DNA from: an uncultured Lachnospiraceae bacterium
Lineage (GTDB): Bacteria > Bacillota > Clostridia > Lachnospirales > Lachnospiraceae
Assembly (NCBI GenBank): GCA_910576975.1
Contig: CAJTJY010000015.1
Span: forward strand, 1 to 64,000
Direction: 5' to 3'
Length of the DNA stretch: 64,000 nucleotides
Part shown: positions 17,428 through 25,668 of the stretch, piece after piece
How the letters are laid out: every line of letters begins with the position of its first letter
Position numbering within the stretch: position 1 is the first letter of the stretch
Program-made: the position numbers and the translations under genes
Notes under the pieces: model-generated
The model's input: only the letters and a program-made list of their open reading frames with translations
Told to the model about the DNA's origin: nothing
The model's database searches: none

Positions 17428-17456
17428 TTGTAAGTGATAGCATAAATCGGTAAAAT
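17428..17456 (+). promoter_or_regulatory. sigma-A-like promoter of MerR-type gene
   Basis: TTGTAA (17428-17433) and TAAAAT (17451-17456), 17 bases apart. The roughly 120-base leader that follows has AGGCC/GGCCT complementarity but no riboswitch I recognise. Confidence 0.45.
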
Positions 17457-17577
17457 AGAATTAGTAAAAGGGACAGGCCCTTTGAGTCCTCTCATGCCGT
17501 TGCGGGCGGATGGAGAAAGGCCTGACAAAAGCGGTCTTATGTATGGAACGTGAATTCCCAAAAAGGAGGTAGAAAAT

Positions 17578-18303
17578 GTGGAAAATGTACGCTATATGAT
17601 TTCGGATGCGGCAAACATTGTAAATGTTGAATCTCATGTCCTGCGTTATTGGGAAGAAGAATTAGATCTTTCCATACCTCGCAACGAGATGGGTCACCGT
17701 TATTATACAGAAGAAAATATAGCGCAGTTTCAAAAGATAAAGGAATGGAAAGAACAGGGTTACCAGTTGAAAGCCATTCGGATGATGATACATAATATTC
17801 CAGAAGAGGAGGGATATACGGCAAATGCTGTGAATGCAGCGTCAGGAAATATGATGAATACAGGAGGGACAGGCAGTATGGCGAATTCTGGCAACATGCC
17901 TGGCGGCAGTCAGGTGATTCAGATTAACCGGGATTATCCGGCGATGGAGCAGCAGCATTTTGTAAAAGAGCACGGCAATCCTGCTTCTAATACAGTGAAG
18001 CTGGAACAGTTCCGCACGATGATGATGGGAATTGTAAAACAGGCAGTGGAGGAGAATAACCAGTCCCTTGGAAAAGAAGTCAGCTTGCAGGTGGGGGATA
18101 AAGTTTTAAAGGAAATGAATTATCTGATGCGTGAGCAAGATGAGGCGGAGGAAGAAAGATTCCGAAAATTGGACGCAGCAATTCGTATGCAGCACAAGGG
18201 CAGAAGATTCCGCAAAGAAAAGGAAGAGAAAGAAAAAGTAGATAAAAAGGAAGCTAAGATGCTTAAGAAAGAAGGGAAGCTAAATCCTAACTTAACTACA
18301 TAG
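17578..18303 (+). CDS. MerR-type HTH protein with coiled-coil basic tail
   Basis: A 241-residue protein. Residues 1-70 are a MerR winged helix (MISDAANIVNVESHVLRYWE, MGHRYYTEENIAQFQ, GYQLKAIRMMI). A Gly/Asn/Met-rich linker (about 80-120) is followed by a helical region and a highly charged Lys/Glu tail (about 185-241). The linker and tail recall chromosome-anchoring MerR-like proteins such as RacA more than small-molecule-sensing MerR regulators, but I cannot assign a role. The start is GTG 17578 with GGAGG eight bases before it; the ATG at 17576 is out of frame and stops after seven codons. Confidence 0.65.
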   Translation: MENVRYMISDAANIVNVESHVLRYWEEELDLSIPRNEMGHRYYTEENIAQFQKIKEWKEQGYQLKAIRMMIHNIPEEEGYTANAVNAASGNMMNTGGTGSMANSGNMPGGSQVIQINRDYPAMEQQHFVKEHGNPASNTVKLEQFRTMMMGIVKQAVEENNQSLGKEVSLQVGDKVLKEMNYLMREQDEAEEERFRKLDAAIRMQHKGRRFRKEKEEKEKVDKKEAKMLKKEGKLNPNLTT

Positions 18304-18327
18304 GAATCATGTTTTTGAGTGTGATAT

Positions 18328-18377
18328 GCCGGAGAACTAGCTACGGATTGAAGTAGTTCTCCGGCAAATTTTTTTAA
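18328..18377 (+). terminator. rho-independent terminator
   Basis: GCCGGAGAACTA (18328-18339) pairs perfectly with TAGTTCTCCGGC (18354-18365), followed by AAATTTTTTT. It ends the MerR-type gene and faces the 3' end of the restriction gene. Confidence 0.9.
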
Positions 18378-18403
18378 GATATTTAAGCTATGTTCATTTT
18401 TAA

Positions 18404-19570
18404 TTATTTAAAAATGATGGTTGCTTTGCCTGCGTTTAATATCCGTAGATTGGAAATCTCTTTGCCAGTCATATTGGCAACGCCTGCAGGGTGGAGGTAT
18501 GTAGTTTCAAAGTGTTGGATGGCATCTGTTTCAAAAAATTGTTTATCAAAACAAATACCTTTGATATTGTCTATGATGCCAATTTTTTGTAAAAACACAG
18601 GAACTTTGAAAAGTGTGTGCATTTGAAAGAAATCATCAAAAGCTTCAAGCATTTTTATGATTGTACCATTTGGATTTTCGCAGAACCCAACGCCATCTAC
18701 GCAACCTAGTAGATAAACTTTTTCATTAGGATTTATTTTATTGTTATATAATTTCAGTCTCTTTTTAATATCAATCGTTTCATTAGATTTATTTACACCA
18801 TACTGTCCAGGGTCCGAGGAATGAATTAAAGATTGAATCAAAATCCGGATTTTTGAATCAGAATTTTTTATTATTAAGTCAAAACTATGACAGTCATCAT
18901 TATCGGCGGTTCTTTGAACAATTGCCATAGTGCTTAAGTTTACATTTGGATCATGGGAAGCCATGGGATCTTTATCTTTGTTTTTAGGAAATATCTCCAA
19001 GCCGCAAGCGGTTAGAATTTGAGCAAAAGCCTGTTCTGCTCCATGTCCCCGGTACTTGGCTTGCATTTGCTGAATTTCTTTTGGAGCAATGAGATTTTGA
19101 AATATGGGTATGATTTGTTCCTTGGATAGAGAAGAAAATGTATCCAACATTTCAATAAGTCCGTGTGAAATAAAGTATGCCGAAATTTCTCTGGCTAAAC
19201 TTTGCTTAAACTCGGAACGACGAAGGAGCCACACGAAATATTTTGTACTGTGTTTTCGCAGCTCTTTCCGAGCTTCTGGAACGAATCTGATATTATTGAC
19301 TGAGTAAAAATGAACTAGGTAGGTTAAATCCAAATAAAGCCGTTTGTCTGAAATGCCAACTAATTTACGCATGTCTGTCAGGATGTCTGGATCTTCAAGG
19401 ATAATTTGCATAATAATATTTTCTGGACTGTTCAAGGATTTGATTTCTTTATACCGATCAATTAGCGAAACTAACTTGATGCAGCTATCCGAATTGATTT
19501 TTGTTCCTTTATACTAAGGCAAATCCTCTTGAGATGCGACGCAATACCAGAATTCTTGTAGTTTATTCAT
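18404..19570 (-). pseudogene. putative type II restriction endonuclease, interrupted by amber codon 19
   Basis: From ATG at 19570 (AGGAGGG seven bases upstream) the frame reads MNKLQEFWYCVASQEDLP, meets TAG at 19516-19514, then continues open as YKGTKINSDSCIKLVSLIDR and on to the stop at 18404; without the stop it would be 388 residues. No ATG or GTG lies between the TAG and the conserved part; only a TTG at 19435 without a clear ribosome binding site could restart (343 residues). HGAEQAF, SFDLIIKN and ILIQSLIHSSDPGQYG suggest a PD-(D/E)XK-like nuclease core with a non-standard Gln. The function is inferred mainly from the divergent DNA methyltransferase next door. The region is AT-rich compared with its neighbours. 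Options are real inactivation, TTG restart with loss of about 45 residues, or a sequencing error. Confidence 0.6.
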
Positions 19571-19604
19571 AAACTCCCTCCTATTACTTGATATTTCAGT
19601 CCAT

Positions 19605-19637
19605 TCCTTGTACAATAAAAATTGCACTGTACAAGGA
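19605..19637 (+). promoter_or_regulatory. inverted repeat overlapping methyltransferase ribosome binding site
   Basis: TCCTTGTACA (19605-19614) and TGTACAAGGA (19628-19637) are perfect inverted arms with a 13-base loop. The right arm contains most of the AAGGAG ribosome binding site of the methyltransferase. It lies in the short divergent gap, 35 bases from the restriction gene start. As RNA it would mask the ribosome binding site; as DNA it could be an operator for both genes. Confidence 0.65.
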
Positions 19638-19649
19638 GATGGACGATTT

Positions 19650-22082
19650 ATGATTGATTTATATATGTTATGTACGGATTTAAAAAATACCCAATCAAGC
19701 ATGAGAACAAAATCTAACAATATTATACTGCAAATATGCAGGTTTCTCAACCATCCTTCCGAAAGAACCAGCGAAATTATAAAGGGATGGGAAATGGAGT
19801 TTCAGTATGTTTATGGAACTGTCGAGTCAAATCTTTCAAGCAATAACAAATTACATATTGCCGAAATAATCGCGCAATACAAAGCTGAGAGTATGCAAGG
19901 CTCTGATGTCAAAAAGATACAATTATTGTTTTATGCAATTCAAACGTATTTCAGCATCCTGATCAAATGTGTCACCAAGGAGATTTTAGATGGCAGTGGG
20001 GAAGAACCAGGTTGCCATCAGGAATTAATTTTGGGTGAATTTGCAGTCAGGCATGGGATAAAAAATTATAATCATATGGATTTCTATTGTTGGCCTATAT
20101 TTGAACTTGAAAACGGGTTTGATGAAATTATTGATCAAGTGTGGCATTCTGTAGCAAATTATAGGAACGAATTGTCGTTTGAAGATTTTGCAAAGAGTTA
20201 TAATTATGATTATATTAAACAGATGTATGAGGCAGTCATTCCTAAGGAGCTGCGCCATGCATTAGGAGAATATTACACACCCGATTGGCTGGCAGAGGAA
20301 ACATTAAATCAGGCGGTCCTATTTTACGATTCCAACAAGTCAGTCAGGCTGATTGATCCTACATGCGGTTCGGGAACATTCCTGTTTAAGGCGATAGGAA
20401 AGAAAAGGAGAAATGGAGAGAATCTTCAGGAAATATTGGCCACTGTCTGCGGGATTGATATAAATCCACTGGCAGTTTTAACAGCTAAGACCAACTATTT
20501 ACTGGCAGTTATCGATATGCTGCAACCAAGACAAGAAATTGAAATACCAGTTTACAACGCAGACATTGTGAGGATGGGAGAAGAATTTCAGGAAACTGAA
20601 ATTATACGCTCTGGCACAGATCACAATCCAATGGAGAGTATCAATAGGTGTAGAAAAAAAGACTGTATAAAGGCGAATAATTTGCAGCCGGCAGACATAA
20701 TTGTAGGAAATCCTCCCTGGGTAAACTGGGAATACATGCCAGAACAATATAGGAGAGAAACAAAACATCTGTGGATTGAATATAAGCTGTTTTTTGCCAA
20801 AGGAAGAGAGCTAAGCTTTTCCAAAGAAGATATATCTGTACTGATTACTTATATAGTGATTGATAAACTGTTGAAAGAACATGGAATACTTGGCTTTGTG
20901 ATTCGGCAGGGAGTGTTTAAATCAGCTCAGAATGGAATTGGATTTCGGCGTTTCCAAGTTAAGGATGAATATGGAGTTCAGGTTTTAAAAGTTGCAGATT
21001 TGTCTAAAATCAAAGCTTTTGATAACGCAAGTAACCGAACGGCGCTGTTTTACGCTAAAAAAGGTCCTGCAACGATGTTTCCGGTTTCATATGACGTATG
21101 GAAAAAAAGGGAGGATGTTAGAAAGCTTTCTTTTCATACATACTCTGAATTAAGGGAAGTGAAAGCTCAAATTGAAATTGAAAGGCAAAAGGCAATGCCA
21201 GCGGCAGATGAGCTAACATCTGTTTGGATCACTGCCAGACAAGAGGAGTTGGCAGGAATGCGTCAGCTTTTAGGAGAGAATCAATATCGTGCCAGGACAG
21301 GGGTATTTACAGGAGGAGCCAATGCGGTATATTGGCTAAATATCTTGAATACTCAGGGAAATTATGTCGATATTACGAATGTCGTGGAGCGTGCAAAACG
21401 TAAAGTTTCAAAAGTACATGCTTTTTTGGAAAAGGATTATATTTTTCCGATGGTAAAAGGAAGTAATGTTAAAAGATGGAATGTGTCATATGACACTTAC
21501 CTTTTGTGTGCGCATACGGAAGAAACTAAGATGTGGCCAGTTCCTAAGACACAGTTACAAGAAAAATATCCTAAAACATTTTTATATTTGAAGTCTTTTG
21601 AGGAAGAGCTGAATAACCGCAAAGGGTTTGCAGGATGGGAAAAAGAAATTCAACATCAGGAATTTCATGCGATTTTAAGGGTTGGAGCGTATACTTTTTC
21701 AAAATATAAAGTAGTATGGAGATATATTGCATCAGAGTTCATTTGTGCCGTGATTAGTTCGGTGGATGATCCATTTTTAGGAGATAAAATGCTTATTCCC
21801 AATGAAAAAATCATGTATATCAGTACAGACGATGAGATGGAGGCATATTATTTGTGTGGGATATTAAGCTCTGGCATGGTTGCGAATTGCATAAAAAGCT
21901 ATATGAATCCTACGAGTATTTCGACACATGTTTTAAATAAGCTGAATATTCCAGTTTATAATCCAGAAAACGAAAAGCATGGCTTAATTGCCAATCTATG
22001 TAAGGAAGGTCATGGGCGCAAAGACATTGTTTCTTGTCTAGAGCAAATAGATATTATTGTCAAAGAAATTTATGGAATATAA
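19650..22082 (+). CDS. type II N6-adenine DNA methyltransferase (Eco57I-like)
   Basis: An 810-residue class I SAM-dependent methyltransferase. An N-terminal helical part (1-225) includes LGEYYTPDWLAEE just before the SAM site. Motif I is DPTCGSGTFLFKA (near 235), the acidic motif II is GIDINPLAV, and the catalytic motif IV is NPPWVNW (near 353). A long C-terminal target-recognition region (about 480-800) follows. NPPW indicates methylation of an exocyclic amine, usually N6 of adenine. The ATG at 19650 with AAGGAG is preferred over a TTG frame opening 42 bases upstream. It pairs divergently with the interrupted nuclease gene; if that is dead, this is an orphan methylase in practice. Confidence 0.8.
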   Translation: MIDLYMLCTDLKNTQSSMRTKSNNIILQICRFLNHPSERTSEIIKGWEMEFQYVYGTVESNLSSNNKLHIAEIIAQYKAESMQGSDVKKIQLLFYAIQTYFSILIKCVTKEILDGSGEEPGCHQELILGEFAVRHGIKNYNHMDFYCWPIFELENGFDEIIDQVWHSVANYRNELSFEDFAKSYNYDYIKQMYEAVIPKELRHALGEYYTPDWLAEETLNQAVLFYDSNKSVRLIDPTCGSGTFLFKAIGKKRRNGENLQEILATVCGIDINPLAVLTAKTNYLLAVIDMLQPRQEIEIPVYNADIVRMGEEFQETEIIRSGTDHNPMESINRCRKKDCIKANNLQPADIIVGNPPWVNWEYMPEQYRRETKHLWIEYKLFFAKGRELSFSKEDISVLITYIVIDKLLKEHGILGFVIRQGVFKSAQNGIGFRRFQVKDEYGVQVLKVADLSKIKAFDNASNRTALFYAKKGPATMFPVSYDVWKKREDVRKLSFHTYSELREVKAQIEIERQKAMPAADELTSVWITARQEELAGMRQLLGENQYRARTGVFTGGANAVYWLNILNTQGNYVDITNVVERAKRKVSKVHAFLEKDYIFPMVKGSNVKRWNVSYDTYLLCAHTEETKMWPVPKTQLQEKYPKTFLYLKSFEEELNNRKGFAGWEKEIQHQEFHAILRVGAYTFSKYKVVWRYIASEFICAVISSVDDPFLGDKMLIPNEKIMYISTDDEMEAYYLCGILSSGMVANCIKSYMNPTSISTHVLNKLNIPVYNPENEKHGLIANLCKEGHGRKDIVSCLEQIDIIVKEIYGI

Positions 22083-22120
22083 CAAAACAAAGAATGATCA
22101 GAAATTGATAAAAAGGACCG

Positions 22121-22194
22121 CCGCATGGACGATAATCAAACAAAGCATGCATCATGTTAAAGATCATGGCCTTTGTTTGCTCGCCCAGATGCGG
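22121..22194. repeat. long imperfect hairpin between convergent genes
   Basis: CCGCAT (22121-22126) pairs with ATGCGG (22189-22194), and CAAACAAAG (22137-22145) with CTTTGTTTG (22171-22179), with CATG pairs near the loop. It lies between the converging methyltransferase and ferredoxin genes. A bidirectional terminator is possible, but no T-tract follows. Confidence 0.45.
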
Positions 22195-22223
22195 AAGCCC
22201 AAGTGTAAAATATTGTTTAGGAA

Positions 22224-22394
22224 TTAGCCCTGCTCAATAGCGCCGGTAGGACATGCACCTGCGCATGTTCCGCAATCGATACAAGTGTCTGCAGCGATTT
22301 CGTACTTTCCATCACCAGCGGAAATAGCGCCTACTGGACATTCTCCCTCACAAGTTCCACAGCTTACACAAGCGTCGTTAATTACGTATGCCAT
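22224..22394 (-). CDS. 2[4Fe-4S] ferredoxin, clostridial type
   Basis: A 56-residue protein with two CxxCxxCxxxCP cluster motifs: CVSCGTCEGECPVGAI and CIDCGTCAGACPTGAI. It is a low-potential electron carrier for enzymes such as pyruvate:ferredoxin oxidoreductase, hydrogenase or Rnf. The start follows AAGGAGG. It stands alone, with a 7-bp dyad 36 bases upstream. Confidence 0.95.
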   Translation of the reverse strand: MAYVINDACVSCGTCEGECPVGAISAGDGKYEIAADTCIDCGTCAGACPTGAIEQG

Positions 22395-22429
22395 ACTTAA
22401 ATCCTCCTTATAAAATGAATATTCATTTA

Positions 22430-22446
22430 GTTACCGAACCGGTAAC
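22430..22446. promoter_or_regulatory. dyad operator-like site upstream of ferredoxin gene
   Basis: GTTACCG-AAC-CGGTAAC is a perfect 7-bp dyad between the ferredoxin gene and the divergent thioesterase gene. A second palindrome, ATGAATATTCAT (22415-22426), lies between it and the ferredoxin start. Both could bind a dimeric repressor; the regulator is unknown. Confidence 0.5.
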
Positions 22447-22573
22447 TTTAGACTATATTTTAATACAAACTGTCGATGATTACAAGTAAAATTTCATCTT
22501 TCGTGCGTCATTTTGCATCTGAGAGGCAGATATGGTAAGATGGGCAAAGAATAAAAGGGAATGGAGGGAAAGT

Positions 22574-22996
22574 ATGGAAAAACAGCAACCGTATTTTCAT
22601 ACAGTACAATATTACGAGACAGACGCCATGGCGGTGGTGCATCATGCGAATTACATTCGCTGGTTTGAGGAAGCGAGGCTGGATTATCTGAAACAGGCAG
22701 GCTTTCCATATGAGGCGATAGAAGAACGGGGGCTGATGGTTCCAGTACTTGGCGCATCCTGTGAATACCGCATCGCTGTGCGTTTTGGGGAAACGGTCAG
22801 AATTGAGACCGAGATCGTAAAGTTCAACGGGCTCAAATTTACCGTTGCCTATGAGATTTATGATCAAGAACGCAAAAGGCTTCATGCCAGGGGCATGACA
22901 GAGCATTGCTTTTTGAATCGGGACTTCAAGCCAGTTTCTATTAAGCGCAAAGCTCCAGATTTATATGAATTTTTTATTTCACAACAAAGTGAGTGA
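22574..22996 (+). CDS. acyl-CoA thioesterase, YbgC/FadM-like hotdog fold
   Basis: A 140-residue single hotdog domain. YYETDAMAVVHHANYIRWFEEARLD is typical of 4-hydroxybenzoyl-CoA thioesterase/YbgC enzymes, with the Asp/Glu and HxNY region near the active site; FGETVRIETEIVKFNGLK and TEHCFLNRDFKPV complete the fold. It probably hydrolyses short or medium acyl-CoA; the substrate cannot be read. The start follows GGAGGG; a frame opening 42 bases earlier was rejected. Confidence 0.85.
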   Translation: MEKQQPYFHTVQYYETDAMAVVHHANYIRWFEEARLDYLKQAGFPYEAIEERGLMVPVLGASCEYRIAVRFGETVRIETEIVKFNGLKFTVAYEIYDQERKRLHARGMTEHCFLNRDFKPVSIKRKAPDLYEFFISQQSE

Positions 22997-23088
22997 GCAT
23001 TTGAATCATGGGGCTGTCGTACTAATATATTCATTGTTCAAAAAGCCTTGCCACTGATGCGGCAAAGTAAGGGGCTGCGAATAAAACA

Positions 23089-23117
23089 TTGCATAATAGG
23101 GAAAATGGTATTATAAT
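23089..23117 (+). promoter_or_regulatory. sigma-A promoter of DUF1858 gene
   Basis: TTGCAT (23089-23094), a 17-base spacer and perfect TATAAT (23112-23117), about 70 bases before the gene. Confidence 0.6.
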
Positions 23118-23185
23118 AGGTGGCATCTGCAATACTCACGCAGGGTATCGTCAGCAAAACAGCAAAATGTAAGGAGGAATATAAA

Positions 23186-23386
23186 ATGGCACAAGTGACA
23201 AAGGAAACCATGATTGGCGAATTGCTTCAGATTGATGAGAATATAGCGCCGATCTTGTTAGAAATTGGCATGCACTGTCTTGGATGTCCGTCGTCTCAGA
23301 TGGAGACGATTGCAGAGGCAGCGATGGTTCATGGGATTGAGCCGGATGCATTGGTAGATCGGATTAATGAATTTTTAGCAAAATAG
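23186..23386 (+). CDS. DUF1858 small redox-disulfide domain protein
   Basis: A 66-residue helical protein of the DUF1858 / hybrid-cluster-protein-associated disulfide family: MIGELLQIDENIAPILLEIGMHCLGCPSS carries the conserved CxxC, followed by TIAEAAMVHGI. Relatives are proposed to act in redox or metal handling near hybrid cluster proteins; none is nearby here. The start follows AAGGAGG; a longer frame was rejected. Confidence 0.85.
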   Translation: MAQVTKETMIGELLQIDENIAPILLEIGMHCLGCPSSQMETIAEAAMVHGIEPDALVDRINEFLAK

Positions 23387-23419
23387 CTTGAAATTCTCTT
23401 AAAATTTATGTTTTGAAAT

Positions 23420-23450
23420 GGGACGGGGCAATTCCCCGTCCCAATCTTTT
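23420..23450 (+). terminator. rho-independent terminator
   Basis: GGGACGGGG (23420-23428) pairs perfectly with CCCCGTCCC (23434-23442), followed by AATCTTTT. It ends the DUF1858 gene. Confidence 0.85.
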
Positions 23451-24540
23451 GTGAATATATGATGGTATTATTTGAATTCTAAACTGATTCGTGAATAAGA
23501 ATTCTCATCCTCTTATTACTATGAAAACATTCGAATGAATAGATTCCCTCCTTTTTTGTGAATTTTCGTGATATATTTATTCAGAAGTACAAGTTGTTGC
23601 GAAATCTCCGTACGTTGAAATGACAGGTCCTCCGATGGTTTTGATTGTCTTTTTTCTTTTTCCTCATCGGAATAAACATATTCCATTGCCAGCACAGCAA
23701 TATTGTTAAATGATATAGTTGAAAATTTGTATCGGATGTTTTTTGGCAAAGCTCTGACTAGAAAAGTGACGACAGATTTAGCTTTCCCAAAAAACGGACA
23801 CTGCCAGCGGATTGGCATAAGCAACGCTTTTGCTCCGCATTATTTTAAAGATCTTCTATAGAAAAGATGTGATTTTCCTGTATTTTTGACAGGATGGCAT
23901 GGTATCAGGCTGGTTTTAATTTCTTTTGGGGTTAATATGGAACAGATTTTCATATACTATTAGCTGTAAGAAGTGCCTGTGTAGACATGAAAATTGTGGG
24001 TCAGGCGCCGTGGTGAGAGTATGCGGATGCGGAAAATCTGCGAAGCATGTATCTCAAGGCGCTTATTCCTGCATTGTTTGCCGAATATCTGTTTGAGTAC
24101 CAGCATAGACTGATTGCTCATGACAGTGCGTGTTTCACTTCGGATTGTGTTAACCCGTGCCTGTGGCACATGGCATCGTCTAGAACTTAGAACGATTGCG
24201 CAGGAAAAAAATTAGAAATTAGAAGATCTGACGGGAAATATCATCTGCTCTTCAAGGCAAGAGTTCGAAAGACAAATGGTGACTGAAAATGTAAAACACG
24301 GAGATTTTGTCACTTTTCCCGATTCTGCATAGCGTAAAGGGTTACTTTTTTGATACAAAAGTGATATAATATATAGTAAGAGCAATGCAGAATGAATTAT
24401 CTTGTGAATTGGCTCCTTTCTGCCTGAGCCAGACCGACATCTATGTGATATTTATAACATACAAAAATTGTCAATGCAATATTTTTTCAAAAATGTTTAG
24501 AGATTTCACAGAATTTTAAGAAAATCCGGGAGACTTCGAC
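23451..24540. other. gene-poor region with possible gene remnants
   Basis: No convincing intact gene in about 1.1 kb. A minus-strand frame (23519-23824, 101 codons) starts poorly and matches no family I know. On the plus strand about 24017-24140 reads EYADAENLRSMYLKALIPAL and FAEYLFEYQHRLIAHDSACF with protein-like composition but no start, ribosome binding site or continuation, suggesting a decayed gene. Around 24343-24365 a GATACAAAAG...TATAAT stretch could be a promoter. AT-rich spacer otherwise. Confidence 0.4.
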
Positions 24541-24570
24541 TTGACGTAGCATGAGAAGATGTAATATACT
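24541..24570 (+). promoter_or_regulatory. sigma-A promoter of mecA
   Basis: TTGACG (24541-24546) and TATACT (24565-24570), 18 bases apart, about 90 bases before mecA. The leader contains CTTCTTCAGG...CCTAAGGAAG partial complementarity. Confidence 0.6.
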
Positions 24571-24658
24571 TTGAGTACCTTCTTCAGGTTGTCCTAAGGA
24601 AGGGGACGCTCAAGTATAAGAATTCCTGATGCAGTTGTGATGAGAAGGAAGTGATCAT

Positions 24659-25438
24659 ATGAAAATTGAAAAGGTAAATGAGAATCAGATTCGTTGTACG
24701 CTTACCCGAGAGGATTTAGCGGATCGTCAGTTAAAGCTGAGTGAACTGGCATATGGTACTGAGAAAGCTAAGATGCTTTTTCGGGATATGATGCAGCAGG
24801 CAGCTTATGAGTGTGGATTTGAAGCAGAGGATATACCATTGATGATTGAGGCAATCCCTTTATCATCTGATACAATTATATTAATTATTACAAAGGTAGA
24901 GTATCCCGAAGAGCTGGATACCCGTTTCTCCCAATTTGCCCCTGGCGACGCAGACGATGAGACTAGGGAGGAAGCCACGGGAGATAGCGACCGGATATTT
25001 GAAGCCGCAGGAGCGGATGATGTTCTTGACTTCTTCCGAAAGCTTCAGGAGGAGACGAAACAGTCTGGACATAAGGAAAAGGAATTTATTCCTTTGGAGA
25101 AGGCAATTCGCAAAGAAACAGAGAAGAAAGAACAAGTCCTGGTGGATATTACCAAATTGTTCGTATTTGACGAGTTAGATGAGGTGAACCGACTGGCACG
25201 GGTTCTGAAAGGATTCTATAATGGATGTAATGTTCTCTATAAGAACCAGCTGAATCGCAAGTATTATCTAGTCATCAGCAAGAGTCAGCACACGCCAGAG
25301 GAATTTAACAAGGTATGCAATATTTTAGCAGAATATGCACACCAGGAAAAATATTCTACTGCAATCCGGGCTTATTTTGACGAGCATTATGATGTTATTT
25401 TACAAAAGGATGCCTTGCAGATACTGAGCAGAATTTAA
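24659..25438 (+). CDS. mecA: adaptor protein MecA
   Basis: A 259-residue MecA-type adaptor, which delivers substrates to the ClpC/ClpP protease and helps ClpC oligomerise. The N-terminal domain (about 1-95, MKIEKVNENQIRCTLTREDL, AYGTEKAKMLFRDMMQQA) binds substrates; an acidic linker (about 98-165) is followed by the C-terminal ClpC-binding domain (about 165-255, FDELDEVNRLARVL, YYLVISKS, EYAHQEKYS). It is somewhat longer than the 218-residue Bacillus protein because of the linker. It stands alone with its own promoter and terminator. Confidence 0.85.
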   Translation: MKIEKVNENQIRCTLTREDLADRQLKLSELAYGTEKAKMLFRDMMQQAAYECGFEAEDIPLMIEAIPLSSDTIILIITKVEYPEELDTRFSQFAPGDADDETREEATGDSDRIFEAAGADDVLDFFRKLQEETKQSGHKEKEFIPLEKAIRKETEKKEQVLVDITKLFVFDELDEVNRLARVLKGFYNGCNVLYKNQLNRKYYLVISKSQHTPEEFNKVCNILAEYAHQEKYSTAIRAYFDEHYDVILQKDALQILSRI

Positions 25439-25442
25439 CAAA

Positions 25443-25488
25443 GGGGCTGCGGCGAAGTAGAAGGATATTTTGCCGCAGCCTCTTTTTC
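25443..25488 (+). terminator. rho-independent terminator of mecA
   Basis: GGCTGCGGC (25445-25453) pairs with GCCGCAGCC (25472-25480), followed by TCTTTTTC. Confidence 0.85.
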
Positions 25489-25668
25489 ATATCATACAGG
25501 TAATTTTATGGAAATCACCTATATGATAAAAAGCGCTCCAGACAGGATTGTCATGCAGCGGAGAGAAAAATGACTCTCAAGTGATCGTTGCAGGCGTAGA
25601 ATCTTGCAAAGCAGGTTTCTTTTTGTGGTGTGGGCCATGTCTGGCTGGAGGATACATAGGAGGATAAT

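Noticed and set aside
23519..23824. 101-codon minus-strand ORF
   Set aside because: No clear ribosome binding site, no recognisable domain, and low-complexity charged sequence; kept only as part of the gene-poor region.
24017..24140. Intact small gene in the spacer before mecA
   Set aside because: Protein-like reading frame, but no start codon, no ribosome binding site and no recognisable family; treated as a remnant.
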